Shown: positions 52,131-63,001 of the stretch, piece after piece
Position numbering within the stretch: position 1 is the first letter of the stretch
How the letters are laid out: every line of letters begins with the position of its first letter
Notes under the pieces: model-generated
The model's database searches: none
Seen by the model: only the letters and a program-made list of their open reading frames with translations
What the model was told of the DNA's origin: nothing
Position numbers and translations under genes: made by a program
NCBI GenBank assembly: GCA_025917655.1
Contig: CP084619.1
Span: 124,001 to 188,000 of the forward strand
Length of the DNA stretch: 64,000 nucleotides
Direction of reading: 5' to 3'
DNA from: Chlorella sorokiniana
Taxonomy: Eukaryota; Chlorophyta; Trebouxiophyceae; Chlorellales; Chlorellaceae

Positions 52131-53970
52131 ATGACGGCGCGGCAAACTTCGCCTCGCATCCTATCATCAGCGGCATGTGTAGCGAGCGCCTGCGCCGGTC
52201 TGCTGTTTGTAGCAGGTTACAGCAGCTGGTCAAGCAGCTCCTGGCAAAAGCAGCAGCCTGTTGATGTGCAAGCTGCATTGCAAGGAGAAGCAGGCCTGGC
52301 TGTGGGCGGGCAGGTGCCAGCAAAGCCTGCAGTAACTGTCGGTGAGTTGAGGAGAGTCGGCGACGGCGACACCTGTTCCTGTGCCAGCCTGCTGGGCAGC
52401 ACGTCAAGCGGAAGGCCGTTGGCATTGTTTCGTGGCGCAGTCGAACAGGTGAGGCATGCTCAATTGGCAGCTTGGAGGCCTGTAAAGTGTGGCAAATGGA
52501 TGGCTCAATGCGATATGGCGCCATTCCACCCACAGGTCCACCACAACCTTGCTTCTGGCCGCCGACTGATTGTATTAATAAACTACACAGCCCGCAATGG
52601 CGTTCATTTTGGACAGCAGGGTGCAACTTATGTCCAGGCAAGCAGTGTTGGGCTGCATGGGAGCATCTTCTTGATCCCCCTCCATCTTGCAGTCTGCGGT
52701 GTTAGCCCACAAGAGGCCCTCGGGCCCACTACTGGTTTTATTCTGCAGGAGCGCCTCCTGGCAGCGCTGTTTGGTTGCGGCACGTCTGTCATGGATTTTT
52801 GGGAACCGCAGCCTGGCAGCGCTGAGTTTAGGAACCTGACGGCAGCCCTGGCGGAGGCTGCGCTGGTGGTGGTGAATGCGGAGGGCACGCTGCACCACAG
52901 GCGCACCCCGCTGCATGCCAGCCTGGAACTGGCGGCCCAGCACAGCGCCGACGTGCCGCTGTGGATCATCAACGCATCTTTCCAATACAACATGTCAGCA
53001 CCGCTCAACGGCACGCTGGAAATTTTCCGTGATGCAGCCTTTGCTGCTGTGCGGGACGGGCTGAGCCATGCAGTGCTGCGTTCCTCGCTGCCATGGGCTC
53101 GGCACTTGACGCTCAGCGCGGACCTCACGGTGCTGCTGCCCTACACCTTTAGCCCAGATGCGGCGAAGCACCTGGCGGCACGCGTGCCTGCATGGAACAG
53201 CAGTAACCTCAGCAATGGCGCCCCACTACGAATTGTGCTGTCGGCATCCGCTATGAATGCGGACACGTATGCGCCCTTTTGGCGGCAGCTGATCCCACTG
53301 GTGCTGAATTCCCACCCAGGCAGCACTTTTGTCCTCGCCATTGACTGCAACAAACCGCTGTCCTCCAGACCCTGGGCAGAGTTCCCGGGTTCATTTGAAG
53401 GGGCCACGTTTGAGGGGCTGTGCGAGTACGAGACGCTGGCGGAGGTGCTTTGGTCGCTACGTAGTGCCGATGTATACATTGGGGGCGCTTCCACGCCGCC
53501 ACATGTGAGCTTGGGCTGAAGAGCCTGATTTCTGCATTGACTGCAGCTGGCTTGCTCTCTCAAGCTGATCGCCTTTTGTTCCTTCACAGGCTTGCGCACC
53601 AACCACCCCATTTGCAGATGCGCTGCTTGCGGGCCTGCCTGCAGTGCTGCTGCCCAGCAACACCTGGAAAGTGGAAGCCTGGGCAGCACTGGTCAGCTCG
53701 CCGGGCGTGGATTACGTGCCTGAGGGGCTAGCAGCAGGAGCGGAGCAGGTTTGGCAGCGTGCGCAGGGGGTTATGACGCAGCGGGAGCAGCTTGGCCGCC
53801 GCGACCTGGCAGGCGTGCGTCAGCTGGCACTGCACAACTTCCCATTGTCGGAGCCTGTACAAGTGGCAAGCCAGGTGACAGTGGAGGAGCTTCGTATGCA
53901 GCGTTCGTGGCTAGCGCAGACAGTTAACAAACAGCGGCGCAGCACGTTTTGCGAGCGTTTTGGCGGCTAG
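52131..53970 (+). CDS. Polysaccharide pyruvyl transferase-like protein, copy C
   Basis: The best-preserved copy. Exons 52131-52448, 52536-52637, 52749-53504 and 53590-53970. The start at 52131 (MTARQTSPRILSSAA) leads into a signal-anchor (CVASACAGLLFVAGYSS). Then RLIVLINYTARNGVHFGQQG, FGCGTSVMDFWEPQPG, AALVVVNAEGTLHHRRTPLH, VPLWIINASFQYNMSAP, ADLTVLLPY, FVLAIDCNKPL, ADVYIGGASTPPH and LPAVLLPSNTWKVEAWAALV, ending STFCERFGG. The motif order follows bacterial polysaccharide pyruvyl transferase proteins. Those add pyruvate ketals (or act as related glycan transferases); a eukaryotic Golgi role is inferred. The second intron begins GC and ends AG. Introns 1 and 2 contain no in-frame stop, so an unspliced reading also exists. 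No frame break is seen. Confidence 0.75.
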
Positions 53971-54244
53971 ATGGGGAAGGCCAAGAGCCAACCAGGCGCC
54001 TGTTGTCCTGAGTTGCAGCTGACTGTCCAAACTCAAATGGCAAACTGCTGCACCCTCAGCTTCCTAGGAGGCAGCACGGCCCAAGTGATGGCCATGCTCA
54101 TCGTCAAATCGTTGCCTGCCAGCTTCCTGCTCCCCGTTAGGTCGCCTGCTTTACTTCTCCCCACTTGCGCAAGTTGTGCTGGTGCATCCATGTCTCTTCC
54201 CCTGCTGTAAACGTTGCGCAGCTGATGGCGATTCCTGCGGTTTT
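53971..54244. other. 3' flank of PPT-C
   Basis: Matches the 3' flanks of PPT-A (7030-7265, inverted) and PPT-B (47920-48140). Presumed 3' untranslated region; contains the shared AACTTGCGCAAGTTGTGCTG palindromic stretch near 54160 in part. Confidence 0.5.
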
Positions 54245-55035
54245 ATGGTTGTGATGAAGTTGTGCCAGCTCAAGCAGCAGGACTGCCAATAACTGCTTTG
54301 TATGCAACTTCTTTCCTGTTGGTCATTAGGCACCGCGTAGGGTCCGGGGCCCTTTGGAGAGGGCCCTATGGGCTTTAGGGTCTGGGGAAAATGCCCTTGG
54401 GGCTTGAGGAACTTGCCTGACTGGAGTTGTGAGTTGAAGGCAGACGACAATTGGTCTGCAAGTGATGACGTTGTGGTTGCACGTGGCGGAAGCCGAGGTG
54501 GGGACGTTGTGCAGATTTAAGGATTTGGGAGGTAGGGCGCGTGAGGGCCTGAGCAGCGTAGCAAAGGTCAGAGGATTGGGAAGGGCGGTGGCTACCCTCT
54601 GGGAAGGGGAAGGCTGGGACCCCTTGGGGGTAGGGGGATGCCCAGGCTGGCTGCCACACTGCAGGGAGGGGAGGAGGCACCCTGCAGGAGAGCAAAGAAG
54701 GGAGCCGCTGTGAGACAGAGGATCAGAGCAGCTGGTGTTGGCTGGGTGTGCAGGCAAGTTGGGAGCTGCAAGGCAGCACCGTTGTAGCCTGGGCTGAACT
54801 GGTGGTCTGCACTGCTAGCTGCTGCCAGAGCATTGCAACAGAAAAACTGGCAGATCCAGCAGAGCCAGCAGCAAGCAAAAGAGAACCTGCACACTGGCAG
54901 GGCCTGTGCGGGCATCAGAAAAATGCCTGTCACAGGCCAAACAAACACCAGCCTGGGCATGAAAGCTAGCCACAGGCAAAGTTAAACATTCTGGCGCTCA
55001 AAAGAGAGCAGTGAGCAAATCGAAGATGCCTGTGT
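54245..55035. repeat. Duplicated non-coding segment E, copy 2
   Basis: Inverted homologue of 6215-7030. From 55036 to 55388 follows the upstream region of hydrolase copy 2, matching 48340-48659 except for an extra pyrimidine-rich insertion at about 55084-55135 (repeated TTCTTC). Confidence 0.6.
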
Positions 55036-55388
55036 TCTGCGTACTGCTAGCACAACATCTGAGACCTGGCCACTGGAATCTTTGTGTAAGTGCAGTGTAG
55101 CGCGTCTTCTTCATTTTCTTCTTCTTCTTTGATAGCGTCCCGGCGCAGTGGACATAATCAAAATTGAAGTATACGCACTCTGCGAGATGAATGGTGGAGG
55201 GGCTGAAGAGGCGAGTGCGAACAAAATATTCTGAACCACCACGCTATCGAGGCTATCCCAATGGCATTGGGCACTGTATGTGCGAGGTTTCATGCGACAG
55301 AAGGCTAGCAAGCTGCTGTCCCCTGAAGCCTGGTGGATGGTTGTTGGCAGGCTGCGCTGGTCAGCTGCTGCAACTTGTCCCTTGCAGG

Positions 55389-56032
55389 ATGTTCCCTTCT
55401 GATCCGCTGCTGAAAGCCAAGCAAGGCCCCCAGGCTTCACGGGGCGACGTCTGCCCCTGCGTGCCATCTTGCTGACAGCAGCAGTCGCGGCTGTCCTGTG
55501 GTTCAATCAGCCCCCGAGCTTCCATCGCACGCCTCAATGCGCAGGCAGCACCAGCCAGAGCATGCAGCGCAATGCAGCAGGTGGCGCGTTCAACGAGGTC
55601 TTTGCGACGCTGTTTGCTATAGAAATGCAGCTGCTGCTCAAGCTGAGCAACGAGGGGCCCCTGCCGCCCACGGAGGCCCCCACAACCTTGAGGAGATCAC
55701 TACGCCTTCAAGGGCATGGGCGACGTGGCGCCCGGCAAGCGCGACCCGCGCGACCCCGTGCAGGACGACCTCTTTGCCTGCCTGGACGCCGTGCAGGCTG
55801 CGGTGCCCGCGCTGGGTGGGCTGCAGATCTTTGGCGTCCCAAGGATGCTGCTGACTGTGCTGCAGCACTTAGAGCAGGTGTTCTACCTGGAGCCGCGCGT
55901 GCTGCTGTCCGCCGACGCGCGCAGCATCGAGCGGGTGCAGGGCGTGCGGCAGAGCTGCGCGTCCCCTTCCGCAGCTGCTTGCCGCGGCAGGAGAAGCCGA
56001 TCGCGATCAACGAATGCTGCCCCACGCTCTAA
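55389..56032 (+). pseudogene. Glycoside hydrolase copy 2 with large internal deletion
   Basis: The first 312 bp match 48660-48971 almost exactly (signal-anchor to the TTLRRS/NLEEIT block). At about 55700 the sequence jumps to the equivalent of 50385, removing about 1.4 kb with the whole catalytic barrel. The remaining 330 bp match the 3' end through the stop codon. The join shares only a few bases of microhomology. What is left could encode at most an anchor plus a C-terminal stub, so it is very probably dead. Its neighbours (PPT-C upstream, prefoldin copy C 34 bp downstream) keep the unit order. Confidence 0.85.
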
Positions 56033-56066
56033 TCGTGATGTAAAGCATGCTTAAACATGACAGGCT

Positions 56067-56811
56067 TCATGCCGCGGGAACAGCTCCTGCTCCTTGCTGC
56101 GCTGCCTGCACCTCCTGCTGCATCTTCACCAACTGCAGCAACACGGCGTTACTATCGGTGAGCAGATGGACAAAATGCGGGAGTAAATGTGGCCAAAACA
56201 ACTGCGCAGAGGACGAGCATACCTGCGCCTGCTTCTTGCCCTGCTTCTCTTCCAACTGTTGCAGTTGTGTGTCAAGCCGCTTCAGCTCGCCTGCAATAGC
56301 ACTTACCAATAAGACGGCAGCAGAAACTAAAGCCGATGCTGAAAGCCGATGCTGAAGTTGCACAGACAGTCGCTCAGCTCACCGGCAATGAACTCCAGGC
56401 GCTTGCTAACATTGCTGCGTGCCTCCAGCGTGTCTTGTCGCACAAGCACTGGACCGATCATCTTGTACACATTGGCATCCTCCGCCAACATACCCAATTC
56501 CTGCGGGCAGCTCAAAACGAGACATTACTGGACTGTTGCTTGCAAAGTAATCATGCTGTTGAGTGCAGTTGCTGGCAGCAGGACCCACCTGGACCACCAT
56601 CTCGTTTTCGTGCTGTTGCTGCAGGGATTGCTGCCTAAGATGATGGTTTTGCTGGACATCTGCAGCAAGGCGGCAAATGGTCGTGGTGATCGATGTGATG
56701 GTAGAAGGTCGACCGACGCGGCCTTGTAGAAGGAATCTCACCTTGCTGCAGCTGCTGGAAGGCGGCAATCTCCTTTTGCAGCCCGCCCTGCAGGGCTTGC
56801 AAGCGCTCCAT
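56067..56811 (-). CDS. PFD6: Prefoldin subunit 6, copy C
   Basis: Five-exon gene from the ATG at 56811 to 56067, coding sequence essentially identical to copy B. Motifs GMLAEDANVYKMIGPVLVRQ and GELKRLDTQLQQLEEKQGKK are intact. It shares its upstream region (56812-57096) with copies A and B. It lies head-on against SEC63, with repeat R copy 4 between them. The three copies raise dosage of a single subunit of a hexamer that needs two beta-6 equivalents' worth of fixed stoichiometry, so extra copies may be buffered or silent. Confidence 0.9.
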
Positions 56812-57096
56812 TTTCGGGGTTGAAAGCGGCTGTGCCACCGCCGGGAGCTCACGCTACAGTCTGAAAGCGAACTTATTTATGGACCCTGTGCGTCTTCGCT
56901 CGAAAAGGCGTCTCCATGCCGGCAGGACGAGGTAGTACAAGTCGTCTCCGCAGTGCGTCCCAGGCTTGATCAGGGCCCCAATGCTGGGTGCAGGCCACTG
57001 TCCGATGGTCTGGAGCTGTCTGGATCAGCTGAGCGGACCAGTCAGTTCCCGTTCGGAACAGAACCTAGGTTTGGGTCCTTTAGCGACAGCGCGTAT

Positions 57097-57285
57097 TGCG
57101 AATCGCCACGATCTATTTGTATACAACCCTCAAGAAACTGTTAGCACCCGGCACAGCCTGCAACTTGCGGCAAGAACGCAAAGCCAACGAAACCGACAAA
57201 GTAAGCTTGTGTGCAATCTGGCTGGTTGCCATCATGATTGTACCGAACAAGATGCGCAGCATTGATCAAAGGGGTGCCGGGCGGG
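57097..57285 (-). repeat. Repeat R, copy 4
   Basis: Nearly identical to copy 3. Similarity to the 51.8-52.0 kb region stops at about 57285, after GGGTGCCGGGCGGGTTGCCA. From there the sequence becomes the SEC63 upstream region, so this is the right border of the tandem unit. Confidence 0.7.
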
Positions 57286-57608
57286 TTGCCATGTTCTTGT
57301 TTTTGGTAGAGCCAAGTCTTGCACTATCATCAACAATGCAAATGACATGATGAGAATGGATAGGTGGTGCATCATCAAAGCTGCGTCACACACACTGGCC
57401 CTCCAGCCGCCGCTGCACACGCGCCGATGTGGCCGCTTGGAGCTTGACGGAGGCAACACGTGCATGATGAGGCAGCGTGTGTTCAGCCATTGCACCCTTT
57501 TCGTACCTGCAGGCCGGCTGTGAGGCAATTAGCGAGGCCTGCGCAAAGCACGTGCGACTTCCGCTTTCGGCATCGCCATTCCCCCACCACGGGTGCCACG
57601 CCTGAGCA
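57286..57608. promoter_or_regulatory. SEC63 upstream region
   Basis: About 320 bp directly before the SEC63 start codon. The first 170 bp are conserved, inverted, at 3979-4185 beside the SEC63 tail remnant. No specific element recognised. Confidence 0.45.
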
Positions 57609-60600
57609 ATGGCTGAGCAAGTGGAGACGACGGGCAGCACGCCCATGTTTGCCATCTTCCTGCTAAGGTGGGCTGGCGCCTCTGCGCAGAACTTTCCTGA
57701 AGGTTATGACAGACTTTTACGAATTGCTTATGAATGTGAACTTACTTACAAAATATGTATCTTTAATTGTGTGTTGGTGCAGCATGTACTCGCTCTTCCT
57801 CATCCCTATCACTCTATACAAGCTATCAGGTGGCAGCAACGATGAGGCAGAGGTGGGTCCAGCATCCTCCCACATGCCAACTGCACGCATCCTGGCCGTT
57901 TGCTGGCTGGCTGGGTTCACCCGTGCTGGCCGCCCTTCTGCCAGGTGGTGAAGACATGGTCCACCAAGAACAACAAGCGCGACAAGCAGGGCAAGCTGCT
58001 GAAGCACCTGCGCACCGTGTTCAGCACCCGCATGATGCTGGCGTGGCTGGCATGGGCGCTCCTGCTGTGGTGAGGCCGCGATGCCTGCATGCTTGCCAGT
58101 CAACGGCCCTTTGTATAAATTGCTACATGCACGGATACTATCTGGTGGTTGTAGGTATGTGAAGCACAGCATGGGCCAGGTGGAGAGCTTCGATCCATTC
58201 CAGATCCTGCAGGTGTGAGCCGGGTGTGAAGCATGCAATGTCCTTGCGTGCGGGTATTTAGGGGCGAGTAAGGACCAGACTAGACTGGCCAATCTGCTGC
58301 GGGAAATCGAGCTCCCGCCAAGTTGCTCGGTGTGTACCGCAGGTGCCGCTGGACGCCAGCGAGGCGGAGATCAAGAAGGCGTACCGCAAGCTGTCGCTGC
58401 AGGTGCGCTGTTTTCTCTGTAAGCTTGCCTGCTCAGCATGCCCTGGCCTTTATCCACCCCTGCTCCCTTGGCCAGCTGCGGTCTCCTGTTCCCGTTGGTA
58501 TTGGCTCAACCGCATGCATGCTACTGCGCGACTTTCTTCCCGTGCAGTACCATCCCGACAAGAACCCTGACCCCAAGGCCCACCACTACTTTGCAACCTA
58601 CGTGGCCAAAGCGTACAAGGCGCTGACGGACGAGGTATCGCGCGAGAACTACAAAAGTACGGGCACCCCGACGGGCCCCAGGCCATGACTGGTGGGTTGT
58701 TGAACCACAGCATGGCAACTTTTTTATAGGAATCTCGAATAAAGTGCAGGCTGAGTGGGACAGGCGGCCCTGCTGGCTGCTGTTGCTGTGTTTATTAGGT
58801 GTGCTTGCGCAGTGTCCCATCGCCACCTTCAAGCCAGCATCTGACAGCAGTATCCCTTGCATCCTCCAAGCCCAACCCTGGCTGCCCTCGCAGTGTCGGT
58901 GGCGCTCCCGAGTGGTTCTTCTCCAAGGACAAGCAGGCGGCGCCCCTCATCCTGCTGGTGCTGCTTTTTGGCGGCATAGTCACGCCGCTGGGCGTGGCCG
59001 CCTGGTACCTGATGGGGACGCAGAAGTGAGCGGGACCATTTCTGCCGTGCACTTCTCGCTAGCAAGCCTGGCCCACCACCACGCCCAGCACCCACGCCGA
59101 TGCACCTGTGCTGCCGCCGCAGATATGTGGGCGCCAACCAGATGATGGAGGAGACTCTGGCTCTGTTCTTGGACCCACGGTACGGCATCAAGGAATCGCA
59201 GGCGCTGAGCCGCATACCCGAGACGCTCGTTTGTGCCATGGAGTTCATCACGCTGCCCAGCCCTGCGGTGCGTGGCCGGCAGAGGGTCATGGCTGCCGAC
59301 CCGGCGTGCCGGGTTCTAGGCTCCCTGCGCCAGATCTAGCTCATCAGGCAAATCAGCCCAACCAGTGTGGTGTGCAAGTGTGGTAGTGGAGCATTCAGGT
59401 GTGGGCCCTCTACCATGCCTTGATGTGCGACTGCTGCATCCCTGGCCGCTGCAGGACCAGGGCCCCGCCTTGGATGAGCTGCGCAAGACGGTTCTGCGTT
59501 TGCACCCCGACCTGAAGGACAAGAGCGCTTTCTGGAAGCGGCGCACTTCAGTGCTGAAGGTTTGGGGGAGGGGGGTGCTGGTGGACTAATCGTGTTGCCT
59601 GTCGTACAGGCAACGTGCCGATATGATTGTGTTTCATGTCATGCGGCTGTCCTCCTGTTTGCAGACTCATGTATAGTTAGCCCATCAATGTGCCTGCAGT
59701 GCAGCTTGTGGCCGCCGAGGCACAACCCAGCACATGCTCTGATTGCTGCTGTCCCCTTGCTCCGCTCGCGTGGCAGGTGCACATGCTGCTGCTGGCGCAC
59801 CTGTCGCGGGAGGACATCCCTGCCCCGCTGCAAAAGGACCTCCACTTTGTGCTGACCAAGGGGCTGCCGCTGCTGCAAGAAATGCTTGGAATAGCCACCG
59901 TGCCCCGTATGCAGGTGCGCATCTGCCGGGTTGCTCACTTTGCTTTGGGGGTCTTCTGTCTGCTCCGACCTGGCTGATGGCCAGGCAGCTAAACAGTCCC
60001 CGGTAGAGCCGGGACATGGCACGAGTGCGGGGTAAAGAACACAAGGGCAAGGTTGCTTTACGCTCTCTGGACCCTGCTGGGCCGCCTTGTAAAGGGTTGA
60101 TCTATGTCGGTTTGAAGGTTGTTAAACATGCTCATCTAGCCTGTTGGCTGCGTTGGGTCCATGCTTGCGTTTGCTCAGGCTGTTCCCGTTGCCCCCATTC
60201 GTGCAGCCCAACTATGGATGGCTCACCCCCGCTGTCGGCTGCATCGAGCTGACGCAGTGCATGGTGCAGGTGGGGGCCGTGTGTGCACACGGACCAACGG
60301 CTGTCTGCGATTCTAGCCCTTGGTCTGCCAATGTCTGCAGCTTAAAGCCAGGTGCCTGGCCGGTCCTGTTGCAGGCAGTGCCGATGGCCGCCAAGAAGGC
60401 CCCTCACATCGGCAAAAGCTGCGAGAGCCTGGCGGCACTACTGCAGCTGCCCCACTTTGACGGCGAGGTGCTGCGCAAGCTGGCACGGAAGAAAGTCAAA
60501 TTGCTGCCAGGTGCAGTGCTGCATTGGGTCCACATGCTTCCGTTGGTTTTGCAGAGTGTTCAATCAATCCGTTCCCCCATTTTCTTTCCTCCAGTGGAGG

Positions 60601-62435
60601 TTTCAAGCTGACCAACACTCTGGGTGTCCACCGTGATGTGTGCAGAGTTGCAGCAGGTTTCTGCAGACGAGCGGCAGTCGCTGCTGGCAAGCTGCGGGTT
60701 GACCGGCAGCCAGGTGGAGGATGTGGAGACCATGCTGTCGGGTGCGCATGACTGCTTAGAGTTTTGCTGTGCTGACTTGTTAATGTGCCAGCTGTGGACT
60801 GGCTGTGCCGATTGTCAGGTGTGCTGCATGTCCGCTGTTGCTTCTTTGCCAGCAGAGGATGTCGCTGGCAGGGACACAAGTTCGCTCGCTTTCTGCAGCC
60901 GCGTTCCCCTGTATCTGGCTTTGATTTGTCAATGCGCCCTATCTGCGTGCAGCCATGCCCACACTGTGGGTGTCCGCGGAGTGCGTGGTGGAGGCAGAGG
61001 AGGTGAGGCTGCCTGCCATGTTCTCTCATTCCATCCGATCAGGTTCAAGCCACAGCCACACCATGCTCTCAGCTTCAACCAAGACGGCTGTCAGCATGTG
61101 TGCAGGCTGATGACGGCGTGGTGTTGGAGCAGGACCTCCTGGTGTGCCGGGTACAGGTCATGCTGACGCGGCCCAGCCACATGGCCCCTGGCTTCAACCC
61201 CGACAGCATCAAGGGCAAGGCCGCTCTGGTGAGGTGCAACTGCAAGCGAGGGCTGCGCGAGACGGCCTCGGCATGCTTCAAAATTGCAGGAGTCGCTGTC
61301 ATAAACTCACTTGCCGATACGTTCTTCTTCATGGTTCCTGCCTTCAATCCTGGACTCCATGTTTTGTTCTGGTTTCTCTGACGGGCCATTCTGCCTGCAG
61401 GCATACGCCCGCGCTATCCTACCCCCAAGGAGGAGAACTGGTACTTCATTCTGGCAGACCCATCGATGGTGCGTATTTTGGGCGCAGGCTGTCACCTCAC
61501 TCAGACAATGCAATAGATGACTGTGTTGTCTTGTGTCCGCAGAATGCATCCATGGCCATTTCCAAGAAGAACCTGGTTCAGGCAAGTGCTCAGCATCGGT
61601 TTTTCCACCAACATGCATGCTTCATCATATGTCCTGGCTCATTGTGACTCTGGTACTGCTGCAGGCGGAGGCCATTGGCGCGCGACATGCTGCCAGCTGG
61701 GCTGCAAAGCAGCAGCGCGGGCCTGCGGCCTTTGACCCCTTTGAGGCAGCAGAGGATCAGGTGCTGCTAAACACTTCACCAGTGTGCCACAAGTTCACAC
61801 GGATGCACGTTGATTAATGTGCAGCATCATTGCATTGTTGTGTGCTTGCAGGAGTTGCCAGAGGAGGAGCTGGGGCACACCTTTGAGATGAAGTTTTACG
61901 CGCCCCATGCAGCAGGTGAGGGTGTTTGAGAGCTTCCCCAAACTCTGCTCACCACGGCCAGCCACGTTCCACTTCACCAATAACCCCTGCCTCGCAATTT
62001 ACGCAGGGAAATATGATTTGCAGCTGCTGTGCATGCCAGATTCCTGGGTGGGCTGCGACCGCGCGGTGCCCATCAAGCTGCGGGTGGAACCGCGCACGCG
62101 GGCAGACCGCGAGGGCCGCGGCCGTCGCGCCGGCCTGCAGCGCAGCGAGGAATCAGAGGCTCTGATGCAGGGTGGCACTGTAGGTGGGTGCTCGCTGGAG
62201 TGGGAGCCAGTCTCACGGTTTGGCCTCATGGGCACCTCCTGCTGCCCTTGAGGCACGGCCGATCATCCACACTGCGTGCACTGCTGCAGGCGGGTCAGAA
62301 TTGGACTCGGATGCGGGGCAGTCTGGTGAGGAGGAGGAGGAGGAGGCGTATGACTCGGATGAGTATGGCACGGAGGAGTCGGGGTCGGAGGATGAGGAAG
62401 GAACCGCCTCGGAGGAGTTGGAGGAGGACGAGTGA
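57609..62435 (+). CDS. SEC63: SEC63 (ERdj2-type) ER translocon J-protein
   Basis: ER membrane protein that recruits BiP to the Sec61/Sec62 channel. Exon 1 57609-57667 ([19 protein letters not shown]) and exon 2 complete TM1 ([15 protein letters not shown]). TM2 is [18 protein letters not shown]. The lumenal J domain has [30 protein letters not shown] and the HPD motif [16 protein letters not shown]3 is [20 protein letters not shown]. Then come the Sec63/Brl domain ([26 protein letters not shown]-type [50 protein letters not shown]-like block) and the acidic C-terminal tail [20 protein letters not shown]. One base seems missing near 58657 in an A run, just after the J domain ([15 protein letters not shown]). 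About 17 exons, GT-AG. The right-hand gene converging on it is a GT29-like remnant. Confidence 0.93.
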
Positions 62436-62721
62436 ATGGGCAGTGCACCGTGCAGGCAGGCGACCTGGCACGTTGCGCTGGTGGAGGCGCCAGCTTCCCC
62501 CACTGGCAGCCTTGCCCTGTTGTGTCAGTGCAGCTCGGCTGTTGGGTGGTGGGAGCAATACATATAGGTAAACAGGGAGAGTGCAGGAGAGTTAGATATC
62601 TTGACGCACGTGAACAGGGAGAGCGCAGGAGTTGACAGGGGAGCAAAGCAAGGTGAACAGCTAGTTCAAGGTCACGTCAAGCTTCTTAACTTTTGAACTC
62701 CTGCTGCAAGTCAAAACTATG

Positions 62722-62990
62722 TCAGGACACTCCTTCTCCGATGAATCCCACGAGCACAGGCCGATGCAGAGGGAAATACTTGAGGGAACGGCAGCCGCTG
62801 GCTGGTTGATAGATTGGCAAGCGCCACTGCAGCCCCTTGATGAATGCTACCCGGTCCAGGAGCTGGACATCGCGAAAGCGAGCAAAAACAGGCAGGTTTT
62901 CTTTCCTCAGCGGATGTACTACATCAACAAGTTCGTACCCGCCCATAACTGTGAGCGAGTTAAGACTGCTCCGCTCCCTTAATGATTGAT
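62722..62990 (-). pseudogene. GT29-like remnant (inverted copy of the 2986-3678 gene)
   Basis: The minus strand carries LRKENLPVFARFRDVQLLDR and VAFIKGLQ followed by QPVLVGF-like HRPVLVGFIGEGVS, near-identical to the middle and end of the GT29-like gene at 2986-3678. The N-terminal half with the anchor is gone, and a deletion removes the P-S/T-G block. Together with 62436-62690 (3' flank) it is the right-hand partner of the left inverted block, showing that on this side the GT29-like gene decayed while SEC63 stayed whole. Confidence 0.8.
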
Positions 62991-63001
62991 GCCTCCGCAT
63001 A

